NCBI GenBank assembly: GCA_011033025.1
Contig: WFMF01000031.1
Coordinates: 744,001-808,000 of the forward strand
DNA length: 64,000 nucleotides
Source: Beroe forskalii
Taxonomy: Eukaryota; Ctenophora; Nuda; Beroida; Beroidae
Direction: 5' to 3'
The translations under genes were made by a program, and so were the position numbers. Position 1 is the stretch's first letter; the number at the start of each line of letters is the position of its first letter. Below the pieces are notes generated by a model that ran no database searches, was not told the origin of the DNA, and worked only from the letters and a program-made list of their open reading frames with translations. Below are positions 11,371 to 22,697 of the stretch, one piece after another.

Positions 11371-12592
11371 AAGGGTATCTCTCCCATATAAACGGCTCTG
11401 AGTGACGTCACAGATCTAAACGTCAATTTTTCTGTATCCTAAACCTAACCAAAACCCTAACCTTAATCCTAACCGGCTAACCCTAACCCTAACAAATCTT
11501 AACCCCAATCCTGACCCTAACCCTAGTACTTAAAGCGCTAGGTGCGCTTAATTATATTTTTCTGAGTGACGTCATTGTCATAGATAATGAAGGCTCCCGT
11601 TTATATGGGAGACCTACCCTGACAAGTCATATAAATAACATGCATATAGTTATACGTCGCGTCATGACCTGCAAAATTAGTAATTACGTTTTCTGACATT
11701 ATTTCGTTGTTTGTCGGCCGTTGACAGACTTGCTAAACAGTACACGTATATCCCTGATTGCTTCGCGCGGCGCGCACACACCTAAGCCCGCATGGGTGTG
11801 TGTACGTTGCTAAACACGTATATCCCTGTGTGGCTCGCTCGGCGCGCTTCCCCAGGGAAGCGCGCGGCGCGTACACAAACCTATGCGGGCTTAGGAAGTG
11901 TGTACGCGCCGCGCGCTTCCCTATGCCCTACGGGATCGGAAACACCTGTGCTGGGGAAGCGCGCCGCGAGCCACGAGCCAAACAGGGATATACTTGTCGT
12001 ACGATGTAAAACCCACTGACGCCAGCTGCGAAGCGGCTGGCGTCGATGAGAATCAGCGCCGCGCGCGCGGCGCTGATTCTCGGTATCTCTCCCATATAAA
12101 CGGCTCTGAGTGACGTCACAGATCTAAACGTCAATTTTTCTGTATCATAAACCTAACCATAACCCTAACCAAGGTACGTCTCCCATATAAACGGGAGCCT
12201 TCATTATCTATGACAATGACGTCACTCAGAAAAATATAATTAAGCGCACCTAGCGCTTTAAGGACTAGGGTTAGGGTCGGGATTAGGGTCAGAGTTGTTA
12301 GGGTTAGGGTTAAGGATTAAGGTAGGGTTTTGGTTGGGGCTATGGTTGGGTTTAGGATACAGAAAAATTGACGTTTAGATCTGTGACGTCACTCAGAGCC
12401 GTTTATATGGGAGAGATACCCTAACCAAAACCATAACCTTAATCCTAACCCTAACCCTAACAAATCTTGACCCTAATCCTGACCCTAACCCTAGTCCTCA
12501 AAGCGCTAGGTGCGCCTAATTATATTTTTCTGAGTGACGTCATTGTCATAGATAATGAAGGCTCCGGTTTATATGGGAGACCTACCTGATTC
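11370..12592. mobile_element. cluster of short TIR elements with telomere-like cores
   Basis: A unit of about 240 bp is bounded by TCTCCCATATAAACGG and its complement ATATGGGAGA. It contains the palindrome TGACGTCA near both ends and a degenerate CCCTAA-type tract in the middle. A full copy lies at about 11379-11614. Another at about 12178-12415 is in reverse orientation (TTAGGG sense) and abuts partial copies at 12088-12177 and 12416-12575. The same end sequences recur in both orientations, so the telomere-like tract travels with the element and is not a chromosome end. Confidence 0.75.
11640..12087. repeat. GC-rich inverted repeat between TIR elements
   Basis: GC-rich segment with CCTAAGCCCGCATGGGTGTG near 11780 and a near-complementary ATGCGGGCTTAGGAAGTGTG at about 11883. 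It also contains GCGCGGCGCG palindromes and the hairpin CGCCAGCTGCGAAGCGGCTGGCG at about 12020-12043. Open frames here are overlapping on all frames and show no family resemblance. Confidence 0.55.
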
Positions 12593-14045
12593 TCGAGAGG
12601 GTCTGTCAACGCCAAACAAGAATTGACAGACCCTTGCCTTGTGATAAAGTCAGTTTCTTGATAAACATGATACGTTAAATTGAAAGCAAATTATTCTACT
12701 CATACTTACAGACTGCTTGGATAACCAAATATTCAAGGGCCATTTGATCCTGGAAATGATATTTTAATACTGATAATTTTTCGTATTAATGCTTTTTTCC
12801 AGCAGCCCCAAGAAGCCAGATTTTATACTTTTCTTGCATCTCCACTTCAAAAGTTTTCTTTCAGTCAATATTCAATTAATTTTATTTAAATTTATCAATC
12901 AATGACAGCTATGATTGAAGTATTGTGTCACTATTTTTTGTTTTTTTAAATTGTAAATAGGTGTTCGTTGCATTGTACTGCCATAAAGATGGAGGATCCT
13001 TTAATTGTAAATCTACGTTATTGTTTATGTTATGCACTAAATTATTTCTAAGTCAATGTTATAAGCAATCAAGTTCAACATATTTATTAAATTATTAGCA
13101 TATTAGTTTTATCCTTTCAGTGACACAATGTTTATGTAGTAGAAATAACAAATAATAATTATGATATTAAGAGTTGTCATGAATGGATGAAAATCAAGCG
13201 CTTTTGCTGGGTGGCATCCCCCAGAAGCCAGACATTAGGGGACAATGGCATTGGTGCTGAATTAGAACAATTGAATTTATACCTACTCATTTGCGGAATA
13301 TTTAAAAATACTTTAATTATAAAACAAATTGAAGAGATATGGTGTCTGAATGAATGCAAGGTCAGGGGCAGGGGCACAGCCCCAAGAAGCCAGATGTTCT
13401 GAGAGAACGAATTCAAATTTTATTAGAATTTCAACTCTCGTATGTTTGTGTTGCAATGAATGAGCCCGTGAATGACTCTATCTTTTGTGGAAAAAATATG
13501 TGGTAGAAAAATTTGCAACATAGATCTGTGCAATATAGCATTTATGAAATACCAAAAGTAAAAAAGTTCTGGTGAAACAGAAGGTAGGTTTTTCTAGGAT
13601 ATTTTTCTTATTTTGGCTGGAAAAATGTAGTTCCTGACAGGACCAGAAATTGAACAATGGGCCAAATTTTTTCCAAATCCAATCTTACAGTCATCATTTT
13701 TGATGTGGTATTCAGTCTTTATAAATTTAACCATCAAAGTGCAATTTCATGTTTGAAGCTCTTATTAGTAGAGACACAGGGTTTTAAACTCTTGCTTTAT
13801 GCACTTCCCATAATCTAATTTTCATGAAACTTGTTGATATCATGCACTTTGATGATCATAAGTGAATTGCCAAAATTTTTTAAAAAGCTTGTTTTATCCT
13901 TAAATTCTATGGGTGGTTGAATTTTTCCTACTTCATTCTATGTAGCTCTATGTTTGTTTCAGCAACAAATTATCATAATATTCATGCAATGTTATAGTCA
14001 TGATGAATTTTTTTTTCATTAAAGCAAGGTAGAAGATTAAAGCAA
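12593..14045. other. intergenic, nothing recognised
   Basis: AT-rich intergenic DNA up to the gap. The dispersed motif CCCCAAGAAGCCAGA appears at about 12807 and 13381 (variant near 13211), and its complement lies near 52480. It indicates old copies of one short repeat. No gene. Confidence 0.5.
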
Positions 14046-14145
14046 NNNNNNNNNNNNNNNNNNNNNNNNNNNNNNNNNNNNNNNNNNNNNNNNNNNNNNN
14101 NNNNNNNNNNNNNNNNNNNNNNNNNNNNNNNNNNNNNNNNNNNNN
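14046..14145. other. assembly gap, exactly 100 N
   Basis: A run of exactly 100 N is the usual placeholder for a join of unknown length. The right flank is inside the 24-bp satellite and the left flank is unique AT-rich sequence, so the contig orientation across it is not established by sequence. Confidence 0.97.
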
Positions 14146-17100
14146 CATGCCTTGACACCAGTGTCAGCATATTCCTTGACACTAGTGTCAGTGTATGCCT
14201 TGACACCAGTGTCAGCATATGCCTTGACACCAGTGTCAGCATATGCCCTGAAACAAGTGTCAGCGTATGCCTTGACACCAGTTTCACCGTATGCCTTGAC
14301 AATTTGACATCACTATCAGCGTATGCCTTGACACCAGTGTCAGCTTATGCCATGACATCATTGTCAGCGTATGCTTTGACACCAGTGTCAAATTATACAT
14401 TGTGTTGTCCTTGACACCAGTGTCAGCGTATCATTCTTGACACCAGTGTCAACGTATGCCTTGACACCAGTGTCAGCGTCATGCCTTGACATCAGTGTCA
14501 GCGTATGCCTTGACACCAGTGTTTGTATGCTTGACACCAGTGACAAAAGCGTATGCCTTGACATCAGTGTCAGCAAATGCCAGGACACCAGTGTCAGCGT
14601 ATGCCTTGACACCAGTGTCAGCGTATGCCTTGACACCAGTGTCAATGGTCATGCCTTGACACCAGTGTCAACATATGCCTTGACACCAGTGTCAGCGTAT
14701 GCCTTGACATCAGTGTCAGTGTATGCCTTGACACCAGTGTTCTCGTATGCCTTGACACCAGTGTCAGACTATGCCTTGACACCAGTGTCAGCGTATGCCT
14801 TGACACCAGTGTCAGCTTATGCCTGACATCAGTGTCAGTGAATGCCTTGACACCAGTGTCAGCTTATGCCTTGACACACCAGTGTCGGCGTATGCCTTGG
14901 AATCAATGTCAGGTTGTCTTGACACCAGTGTCAGCGTAAAGTTAATACACCAGTGTCTAAATATGCCTTGACACCAGTGCGATTGAATTTGCCTTGACAC
15001 CAGTGTCAAACTGTTTAATGCCTTGACATCAGATGTCAGCGAAAGTTGACATGGGTGCCCAGAGGCATTTTGACAATTGGTGTCATGATGCCTTGACATC
15101 AGTGTCAGCGTTGCCTTGACACCAGTGTCAGCGCATGCCTTGACACCAGTGTCAGCGTATGCCTTGACACCAGTGTATGCTTGGGCAGTGTGCCTATGAC
15201 ACCAGTGTCACCCTTTGCCTTGACACCAGTGTCAGTTAGTGTCAGTGTCACAAAATGCTTTGACATCAGTGTCTGGTATGCCTTGACATCAGTGTCAGCG
15301 TATGCCTTGTGTCAGTGTGCAAATGCCTTGACATCAGTGTTACAATAACAAGTGACATCAGTGTCGCAACAATGCCTTGACATCTGCTTGACTATTTTAT
15401 GTATTTGTCCTGTAATGTCATGATGCTTGCACCACGTGATAGGGCATGCCTATGACACCAGTGTCAGCGTGAGCTGACACCAGGGTCAGGGTATGCTTTC
15501 CAGTGACTGGAATGATGAACATGGAGTGAACTATAATTAATAACAGTGTCTATAATAGCAGCCTTGATAAGTGTCAGCAATTATGCCCTGGCCCTTGACT
15601 ATAGCCGGTGTCTGGGGTGAGGGGGTGCCATAAAACCCCAGTGTCTAGAATGCCTTGACACCAGTGTAGCTTGAACTATACCCTTTAAAATCCCTGACAT
15701 AAGTGTCAATATGCCTTGACACCAGTGTCAACGTATGCCTTGACATCAGTGTCAGAGAGTTGAGACATCAGTGTCAACAAATGCCTTGACACCATTGTTA
15801 TATGCCTTGACACCAGTGTCAGCAATTATGCCTTGACACCAGTGTCCGTATGCCCTGACACCAGTGTCAGCGTATGAAACGGAATCAGTGGTGCTTATGC
15901 ATTGACACATATCGTGTTTGCCTTCACCGTGTCCATTCATGCCACGCCATCATGGAGCATTAGGCATTGAATTGATGTCGTTGATCCGCACATGATAAGC
16001 GCCTTGTGCATGTACCTATACTGTGTACAGCGAAATGTCGATACATGGGTGCTTGTGTAAATTTGTATAAAATGACCAAAACTCCAACATTAGATCAGGA
16101 TGCAAATTTATTAAGTCTATAGAATTATAGGGAACCAGTTAAAATAGATTTTACTCCTCAAGCCATATTTCTATGGTCGGAAAGTGTACATTTTTGTATA
16201 TACTTGTACATTTTTGTACATACTGTGTTTTTGTACATATTCAGATCACTGTGGGTAAAATGTACAAAAATGTACAAAAATTACGTTGGCCCCCCCCCCT
16301 AGTTGAATAAAACATAAACAGCGAATGCCTTGACACCAGTTGCAGCGTAAGCCTTGACACCAGTGTCAGCGTATGCCTTGACACCAGTGTCAGCGTATGC
16401 CCTGACACCACTGTCAGTGTATGCCTTGACACCAGTGTCAACGTATGCCTTGACACCAGTGTCAACGTATGCCTTGACACCAGTGTCAGTGTATGCCTTG
16501 ACACCAGTTTAAGTGTATGCCTTGACATCAGTGTCAGCGACGGCCATGACACCAGTTTAAGCGTATGTCTTGACATCAGTGTCGACGAATGCCTTGACAC
16601 CAGTGTCAGCGTATGCCTTGACACCAGTGTCAGCGTATGCCTTGACACCAGTTTCAGCGTACGCCTTGACACCAGTGTCAGCGTATGCCTTGACACCAGT
16701 GTCAGCGTATGCCCTGACATCACTGTCAGTGTATGCCTTGACACCAGTGTCAACGTATGCCTTGACACCAGTGTCAACGTATGCCTTGACACCAGTGTCA
16801 GCGTATGCCTTGACATCAGTGTCAGTGAATGCCTTGACATCAGTGTCAGAGTATGCCTTGACATCAGTGTCAGCTCATGCCTTGACACCAGTGTCAGCGC
16901 ATTACTTGACACCAGTGTCAGCGTATGCCTTGGCATCAGTGTCAGCGCATGCCTTGACACCAGTGTCAGCATATGCCTTGACACCAGTGTCAGTGAATGC
17001 CTTGACATCAGTGTCAGCTCATGCCTTGACACCAGTGTCAGCGCATTACTTGACACCAGTGTCAGCGTATGCCTTGGCATCAGTGTCAGCGCATGCCTTG

Positions 17101-19835
17101 ACACCAGTGTCAGCATATGCCTTGACACCAGTGTCAGCGTATGCCTTGACATCAGTGTCAGCGCATGCCTTGACACCAGTGTCAGCATATTCCTTGACAC
17201 AAGTGTCAGCGTATGCCAAGACATTATGGTGTCAGAGTATGACTTGACACCAGTGTCAGCGTATGCCTTGACATCAGTGTCAGCGAATGCCTTGACATCA
17301 GTGTCAGCGAATGCCTTGACACCAGTTTCAGCGTACGCCTTGACACCAGTGTCAGCGTATGCCTTGACACCAGTGTCAGCGTATGCCTTGACACCAAGTG
17401 TCAACGTATGCCTTGACACCAGTGTCAGCGTATGCCACGACATCAGTGTCAGCGAATGCCTTGACATCAGTGTCAGCGAAAGCCTTGACATCAGTGTCAG
17501 CTCATGCCTTGACACCAGTGTCAGCGTATGCCTTGACACCAGTGTCAGCATATGCCTTGACACCAGTGTCAGCATATGCCTTGACACCAGTGTCAGCATA
17601 TTCCTTGACACCAGTGTCAGCATATGCCTTGACACCAGTGTCAGCGTACGCCTTGACACCAGTGTCAGCGTATGCCTTGACACCAGTGTCAGTGTATGCC
17701 TTGACACCAGTGTCAGCGAATGCCTTGACACCAGTTTCAGCGTAAGCCTTGACACCAGTGTCAGCGTATGCCTTGACACCAGTGTCAGCGTATGCCTTGA
17801 CACCAGTGTCAGCGTATGCCTTGACACCAGTGTCAGCGTACGCCTTGACACCAGTGTCAGCGTATGCCTTGACATCAGTGTCAGCGACGGCCATGACACC
17901 AGTTTAAGCGTATGCCTTGACATCAGTGTCGACGAATGCCTTGACACCAGTGTCAGCGTATGCCTTGACACCAGTTTCAGCGTACGCCTTGACACCAGTG
18001 TCAGCGTATGCCTTGACACCAGTGTCAGCGTATGCCCTGACACCACTGTCAGCGTATGCCTTGACACCAGTGTCAGCGTATGCCTTGACACCAGTGTCAA
18101 CGTATGACTTGACACCAGTGTCAGCGTATGCCTTGACACCAGTGTCAGCGTATGCCTTGACATCAGTGTCAGTGAATGCCTTGACACCAGTGTCAGCGAA
18201 TGCCTTGACACCAGTGTCAGCGAATGCCTTGACACCAGTGTCAGCGTATTCCTTGACACCAGTGTCAGCGTATGCCTTGACACCAGTGTCAGCGTTTGCC
18301 TTGACACCAGTGTCAGCGTATGCCTTGACACCAGTGTCAGCGTATGCCTTGACACCAGTGTCAGCGTATGCCCTGACACCACTGTCAGTGTATGCCTTGA
18401 CACCAGTGTCAACGTATGCCTTGGCACCAGTGTCAGCGTATACCAGTGTCAGAGTACGCCTTAAAACCAGTGTCAGCGTATTCCTTGACTTCACTGTCAA
18501 CGTTTGCCTTGACACCAGTGTCAGCGTATGCCTTTGACACCAGTGTCATGCCTTGATGCCTTGACACCAGTGTCAAGCGTATGCCTTGACACCAGTGTCA
18601 GCGTATGCCTTGACACCAGTGTCAGCGTATGGTGTGACACCAGTGTCAGCACGAGTGGTTCCCTTGACACCAGTGTCAGCGTATACCTTGACACCAGTGT
18701 CAACGTATGCCTTGACACCAGTGTCAGCGTAGGCCTTGACACCAGTATCAGCGTATGCCTTGACACCAGTGTCAGCGTATACCGTGACACCAGTGTCAAC
18801 CTATGCCTTGACACCAGTGTCAGCAATCACTTGGTGTCAGTGTCAGCGTGTCCAGCCTTGACACCAGTGTCAAGTATGCCTTGACATCAGTGTCAGCGTA
18901 TGTCTTGACACCAGTGTCAGCGTTGTGTCAGGAATCAGTGTCAGCGTATGCCTTGACACCAGTGTCAGCGTATGCCTTGACACCAGTGTCAGATAGACTG
19001 GTGCCAAGAGAGACTGATGCCAAACCTTTGACACCAGTGTCAACGTTTGCCTTGACACCAGTGTCAGCACATGCCATGACACCAGTGTCAGCATGTGCCT
19101 TGAGACCAGTGCCCTGACACAAGTGTCAGCATATGCCCTGACACCGGTGTCAAAAAATGCTTTGACACCAGTGTCAGCGTATACCAGTATATGCCGTGAG
19201 ACCAGTGTCAACAAATGCCTTGAAACCAGTGTCAGCGCATTACAGCTTGACACCAGGATGCCAGATTGACAGTGTAAGAGTATGCCTTGACACCAGTGTC
19301 AGCGTATGCCTTGGCATCAGTGTCTTCGTTTGCCTTGACACCAGTTTCTACGTATGCCTTGACAACAGTTTCAGCATATGCCTTGGCACCAGTGTCAGCA
19401 TATGCCTTGACACCAGTGTCAGCATATGCCTTGATACCAGTGTCAGCATATGCCTTGACACCAGTGTCAGCATATGCCTTGACACCAGTGTCAACATATG
19501 CCATGACACCTGTGTCAGCATATGCCATGACAGTTGACACCAGTGTCAGCGTATGCCTTGACACCAGTGTCCGCGTATGCCTTGACACCAGTTTCAGCAT
19601 ATGCCTTGACACCAGTGTCAGCGTATGCCTTGTCACCAGTGTCAGGATATGACTTGACACCAGTGTCAGCATATGCCTTGACACCAGTGTCAACATATGC
19701 CTTGACACCAGTGTCAGCGCATGCCAGCTTGACACCAGTGTCAGAGTACGCCTTAAAACCAGTGTCTGCGTATGCCTTGAAATGGACATTAGTGTTAGCA
19801 TATGTCTTGATATCAGTATCAAGCGGAAGTGGTCT
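14146..19835. repeat. 24-bp satellite with internal dyad (TGACACCAGTGTCA)
   Basis: About 5.7 kb of 24-bp units: the 14-bp imperfect palindrome TGACACCAGTGTCA plus a 10-bp linker (GCGTATGCCT). Because 24 is a multiple of three and the unit lacks stops in several frames, very long spurious reading frames arise, for example about 728 codons on the minus strand at 16241-18427. Segments 14.4-15.9 kb and 18.5-19.3 kb are degenerate; 16.3-18.5 kb is homogeneous with higher-order blocks (for example similar blocks at about 16320-16840 and 17860-18430). A non-repeat island lies at 15.93-16.31 kb. Confidence 0.9.
15930..16315. other. unique island inside the satellite
   Basis: This segment lacks the 24-bp unit. 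It contains several copies of GTACATTTTTGTA and the complement TGTACAAAAATG around 16185-16275, forming small inverted repeats, then a poly-C run. It may be an inserted element. No gene. Confidence 0.55.
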
Positions 19836-20640
19836 CAAGCACGAGTGGTGTCAAGCTCGAGTAATGTAAAGCACAAGTGGTGTCAAGAATGAGTGGTGTC
19901 AAGTACGAGTGGTTTCAAGTACGAGTGGTGTCAAACACGAGTGGTGTCAAACACGAGTGGTGTCAAACACGAATGGTGTCAAGTACGAGTGGTGTCAAGT
20001 GCGAGTGGTGTTAAGTTCGAGTGGTGCCAAGCACGAGTGGTGTCAAGTACGAGTGGTGTCAATCACGAGTTGTGTCAAGCACGAGTGGTGTCAATCACGA
20101 GTTGTGTCAAGCACGAGTGGTGTAAAGCACGGGTGGTGTCAAGCAGGAATTTACAGGAATTTTACAGGAATTTCAAATATAATTTATAACAAAAGCATTG
20201 TTATACAAATCTCACATACAATTCAGCAGTATGTTAATTACAGTGATGTGTGAGTTGGTGATTATACGAGTGGTGTCAAGCCCCAATCCGGTGTCAAGTC
20301 AGAAAAGTGTCAAGGAAAAGTGGTCTCAAGGAAAATTGGAGTCAAGTAAAAACGGTGTCAAGGAAAAGTGATGTCAAGTAAAATCGGTGTCAAGGAAAAG
20401 TGGTGTCAAGGGAAAGTGGTGTCAAGGGAAAGTGGTGTCAAGGAAAAGTGGTGTCAAGCAAAAGTGCTGTCAAGCAAAAGTGATGTCAAGTAAACGTGGC
20501 GTCAAGCAAAAGTGGCGTAAAGCAGAAGTGGTGTCAAGCAAAAGTGTAGTCAACTGTCAAGCAAAAATGATGTCAAGATAGACTGGTGTCAAGAGAGTCT
20601 GGTGTCAAGAGAGACTGGTGTCAAGCCTTTCTGCCGTCAG
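19836..20640. repeat. 16-bp minisatellites (GTGTCAAG core)
   Basis: The sequence changes abruptly to 16-bp units. First come GAGTGGTGTCAAGCAC-type units (19840-20140); after a short unique piece come AAAGTGGTGTCAAGGA-type units (20270-20600). Both keep GTGTCAAG, part of the 24-bp satellite on the left, which suggests a common origin. The open frames here are periodicity artefacts. Confidence 0.85.
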
Positions 20641-20952
20641 GGCTCTGAAAACACTGATAGTCATGTGATTGATGATTTGTTTCACACTCTGCGAACAATG
20701 CAACATGAACTCTAGAAGCTATGAGTGGATGAATACCATATCACCTGCATTCCTCGTTCCTCATCGGCAGAAATTCGCATCTCGGGCTCAGCCCGAGAGG
20801 GATGCCTATCTTTACGCGAATACGAGATGTATAGTGTATACCTCTCATGCTCAATAAGTTGTACGCGCGTGAGTTTAGGGGTGCATCTTACGATTTCGGG
20901 CTAGCACCCACGAGGGATATACTAATTAGAAATGCGAGTGGAAGGGACTAAC
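20641..20952. other. short non-repetitive stretch after INTS3 exon
   Basis: Intron of the minus-strand INTS3 fragment, next to the satellite. It contains the hairpin CTCGGGCTCAGCCCGAG at about 20790-20806. No further INTS3 exon could be recognised here. Confidence 0.5.
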
Positions 20953-22660
20953 CTTGATCATAGCTTCGGTGAAGAGAACGTTGGAACTCTTGATGTCTCC
21001 TCCTTTGATGCAACTCATCATGAGGACAAAGAGCTGGTCACCTCCAACTACGTTACTGAGGGGGAGAGCGCGTTTAAGCTTATTGGACACCCCGTGAATT
21101 TAAAGAATTTTAAAATAAAGTGCTCTGTTCAAAGAAGTATGACGGAGAAACTGAAGCTCCCAAAAAATGGACATACATATTTGTCCGTTAAACGCATGTT
21201 TTTTGAATGAAATGTATGTTGCATAATGTACAATGTTATACACTGTACAACACTGTACATTGTACATCACTAACCTAGTGAGTATCTGCTCTAGTATCCA
21301 CACCAGCTGTACAATATTATACACTGTACAATGAACATTAAATACTAACCTAGTGAGTATCTGCTCGAGTATCCACACCAGCTGCATCTTGACGGGCATG
21401 AGCAGCTTCTCGAAGCGAGTGTTCACCAGCTGGGTGAGTCTAGTGAGGACCAGCACCATGTTATCACGTGACACGATGGTCAGGTCGCGCCATGCCTTCG
21501 CAGCTTGGCTCTGGTCTGTCAGCATCACGTACAGTAGGGCCAGACATACCTGCAAAAGGGGGGCGGGGTTGTAAAGGGTTTATCTTCCGGAGTGTATGCA
21601 TTGAGCTGTGCAATAAACAATGAGGCCGAAGGCCGAATTGTTGATTAACACGATTAATGCATTAACTTTGGCCTCGGTCGATAGATACTATTTAACCATG
21701 AGCCAGATGGACCAAATCCACAACTAAGAAATTTCAGAATGAATCTCATTTCTCAATGTCAGCAACAAAATATTGTTTGATATGAAGTCAACATAATATA
21801 TGATAAGCAATAATTTGCAGAGATACATTCGAAATATTTCATATAATATATTTGCACTATAATTACTTAATTAAGCAGGAATCAGGGAATGAATTATACC
21901 ACAAACCCGTTTGTGATTGTCAGGGTTGGTTGAGGTGAGGAGGTTTAGTTTGTCTAATGCTTCTCTTTCAGATAGACCTGATAAAATAAGCGTGTCAAAA
22001 TCATATCGTGTTTCTATTTAAGTCACTTATTGATTTTGAGGTTGAATCATGAATTCCCGAAAATTGTCTAGATTTATGCCATTGGGGTTTGCAATGACAA
22101 GTTGTTTCAGACAGATACAATATCCTCAGATCTTATTCTGACATGGCAATCAACTGACATAACCACTTAACTGACATTCCTGAGATCACCTGAGAGCGTT
22201 TGGATGAGGAAGTCTTTGTCGGAGAGGAATTCTTTGTCAATGTCATCATTAACTTCAAGTTGATTCAGCGAAAACAAACATGACTTGACTGCTTCCATCA
22301 ACTATATAAAGGATCGAACTTGAAAAGCAATTTTAAATAGAATGTTATTTTATCCTCTCACTCAATCACTGCAATATTAGTTATATCTAACACCCCTCTA
22401 CCAATCAAGTTATCATTATTGGATTGAATGGTTGGGCTTCAACATTGGATTTTTCCTGAAGTCATCACTTATTTGAGGTTATCTGAATGTGAAGAAACCG
22501 TGATTCAGTATGTAAGAAATTGAACTTGGAAAGGAAAGCTTCTTAAACGAAATAGAAAATCTGCCAATATAATTAAAACAAGGATTCTAAAGGAATTTGT
22601 ACTTACAATCAATAAATTAATTTGAAATACGGTGTCGCAATACACATCAGCTGATAATCC
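20953..22660 (-). CDS. INTS3: Integrator complex subunit 3, N-terminal part
   Basis: Exons in reading order on the minus strand: 22607-22660, 22190-22301, 21907-21977, 21350-21549 and 20953-21055, all joined by GT-AG in consistent phase. The first in-frame ATG is at 22298, giving 161 codons, so the first exon would be mostly 5' UTR; its frame is nevertheless open. Matches to animal INTS3 include LSEREALDKLN, AKAWRDLTIVSRD, QLVWILEQILTS and CIKGGDIKSSN. The next exon should continue leftward but only satellite and the gap follow. The C-terminal third of INTS3 is on the opposite strand at 1744-10179. The acceptor of the first exon is 37 nt downstream of the NOP9 stop codon, so INTS3 has almost no room for a promoter of its own unless it lies inside NOP9. 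Confidence 0.9.
21271..21312 (-). repeat. duplicate of an INTS3 exon 3' edge in the intron
   Basis: The last ~35 bases of the 21350-21549 exon, its donor site and the start of the intron are repeated with one mismatch, starting at 21271 (the original begins near 21346). GTACA-rich spacers (TACACTGTACAATG) accompany both copies. It is an exon fragment in an intron, with a usable donor but no obvious acceptor. Confidence 0.7.
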
Positions 22661-22697
22661 CTGAAAAGTGAAGTTAAAAAGCTTTTATCAAACTCAA
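22661..22697 (-). promoter_or_regulatory. 37-nt NOP9-INTS3 intergenic region with 3' splice site
   Basis: Between the NOP9 stop codon (22698-22700) and the first INTS3 exon (22660) there are only 37 nt. They read on the minus strand as a GATAAA hexamer, then a T-rich tract ending TTCACTTTTCAG. This arrangement of weak poly(A)-like signal, pyrimidine tract and acceptor is typical of intercistronic regions in animals that use spliced-leader trans-splicing. No leader RNA gene was seen in the window. Confidence 0.5.

Noticed and set aside
11440-12500. A true telomere end
   Set aside because: Tracts are short, degenerate, in both orientations and enclosed by repeated element ends.
16241-18427. 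A 728-codon open frame and several others in the satellite
   Set aside because: They consist only of the 8-residue periodicity of the 24-bp unit, exist on both strands and have no splice or family support.
14146-20640. CRISPR-like array of palindromic repeats
   Set aside because: Units are contiguous without unique spacers, the genome is eukaryotic and no cas genes are present.
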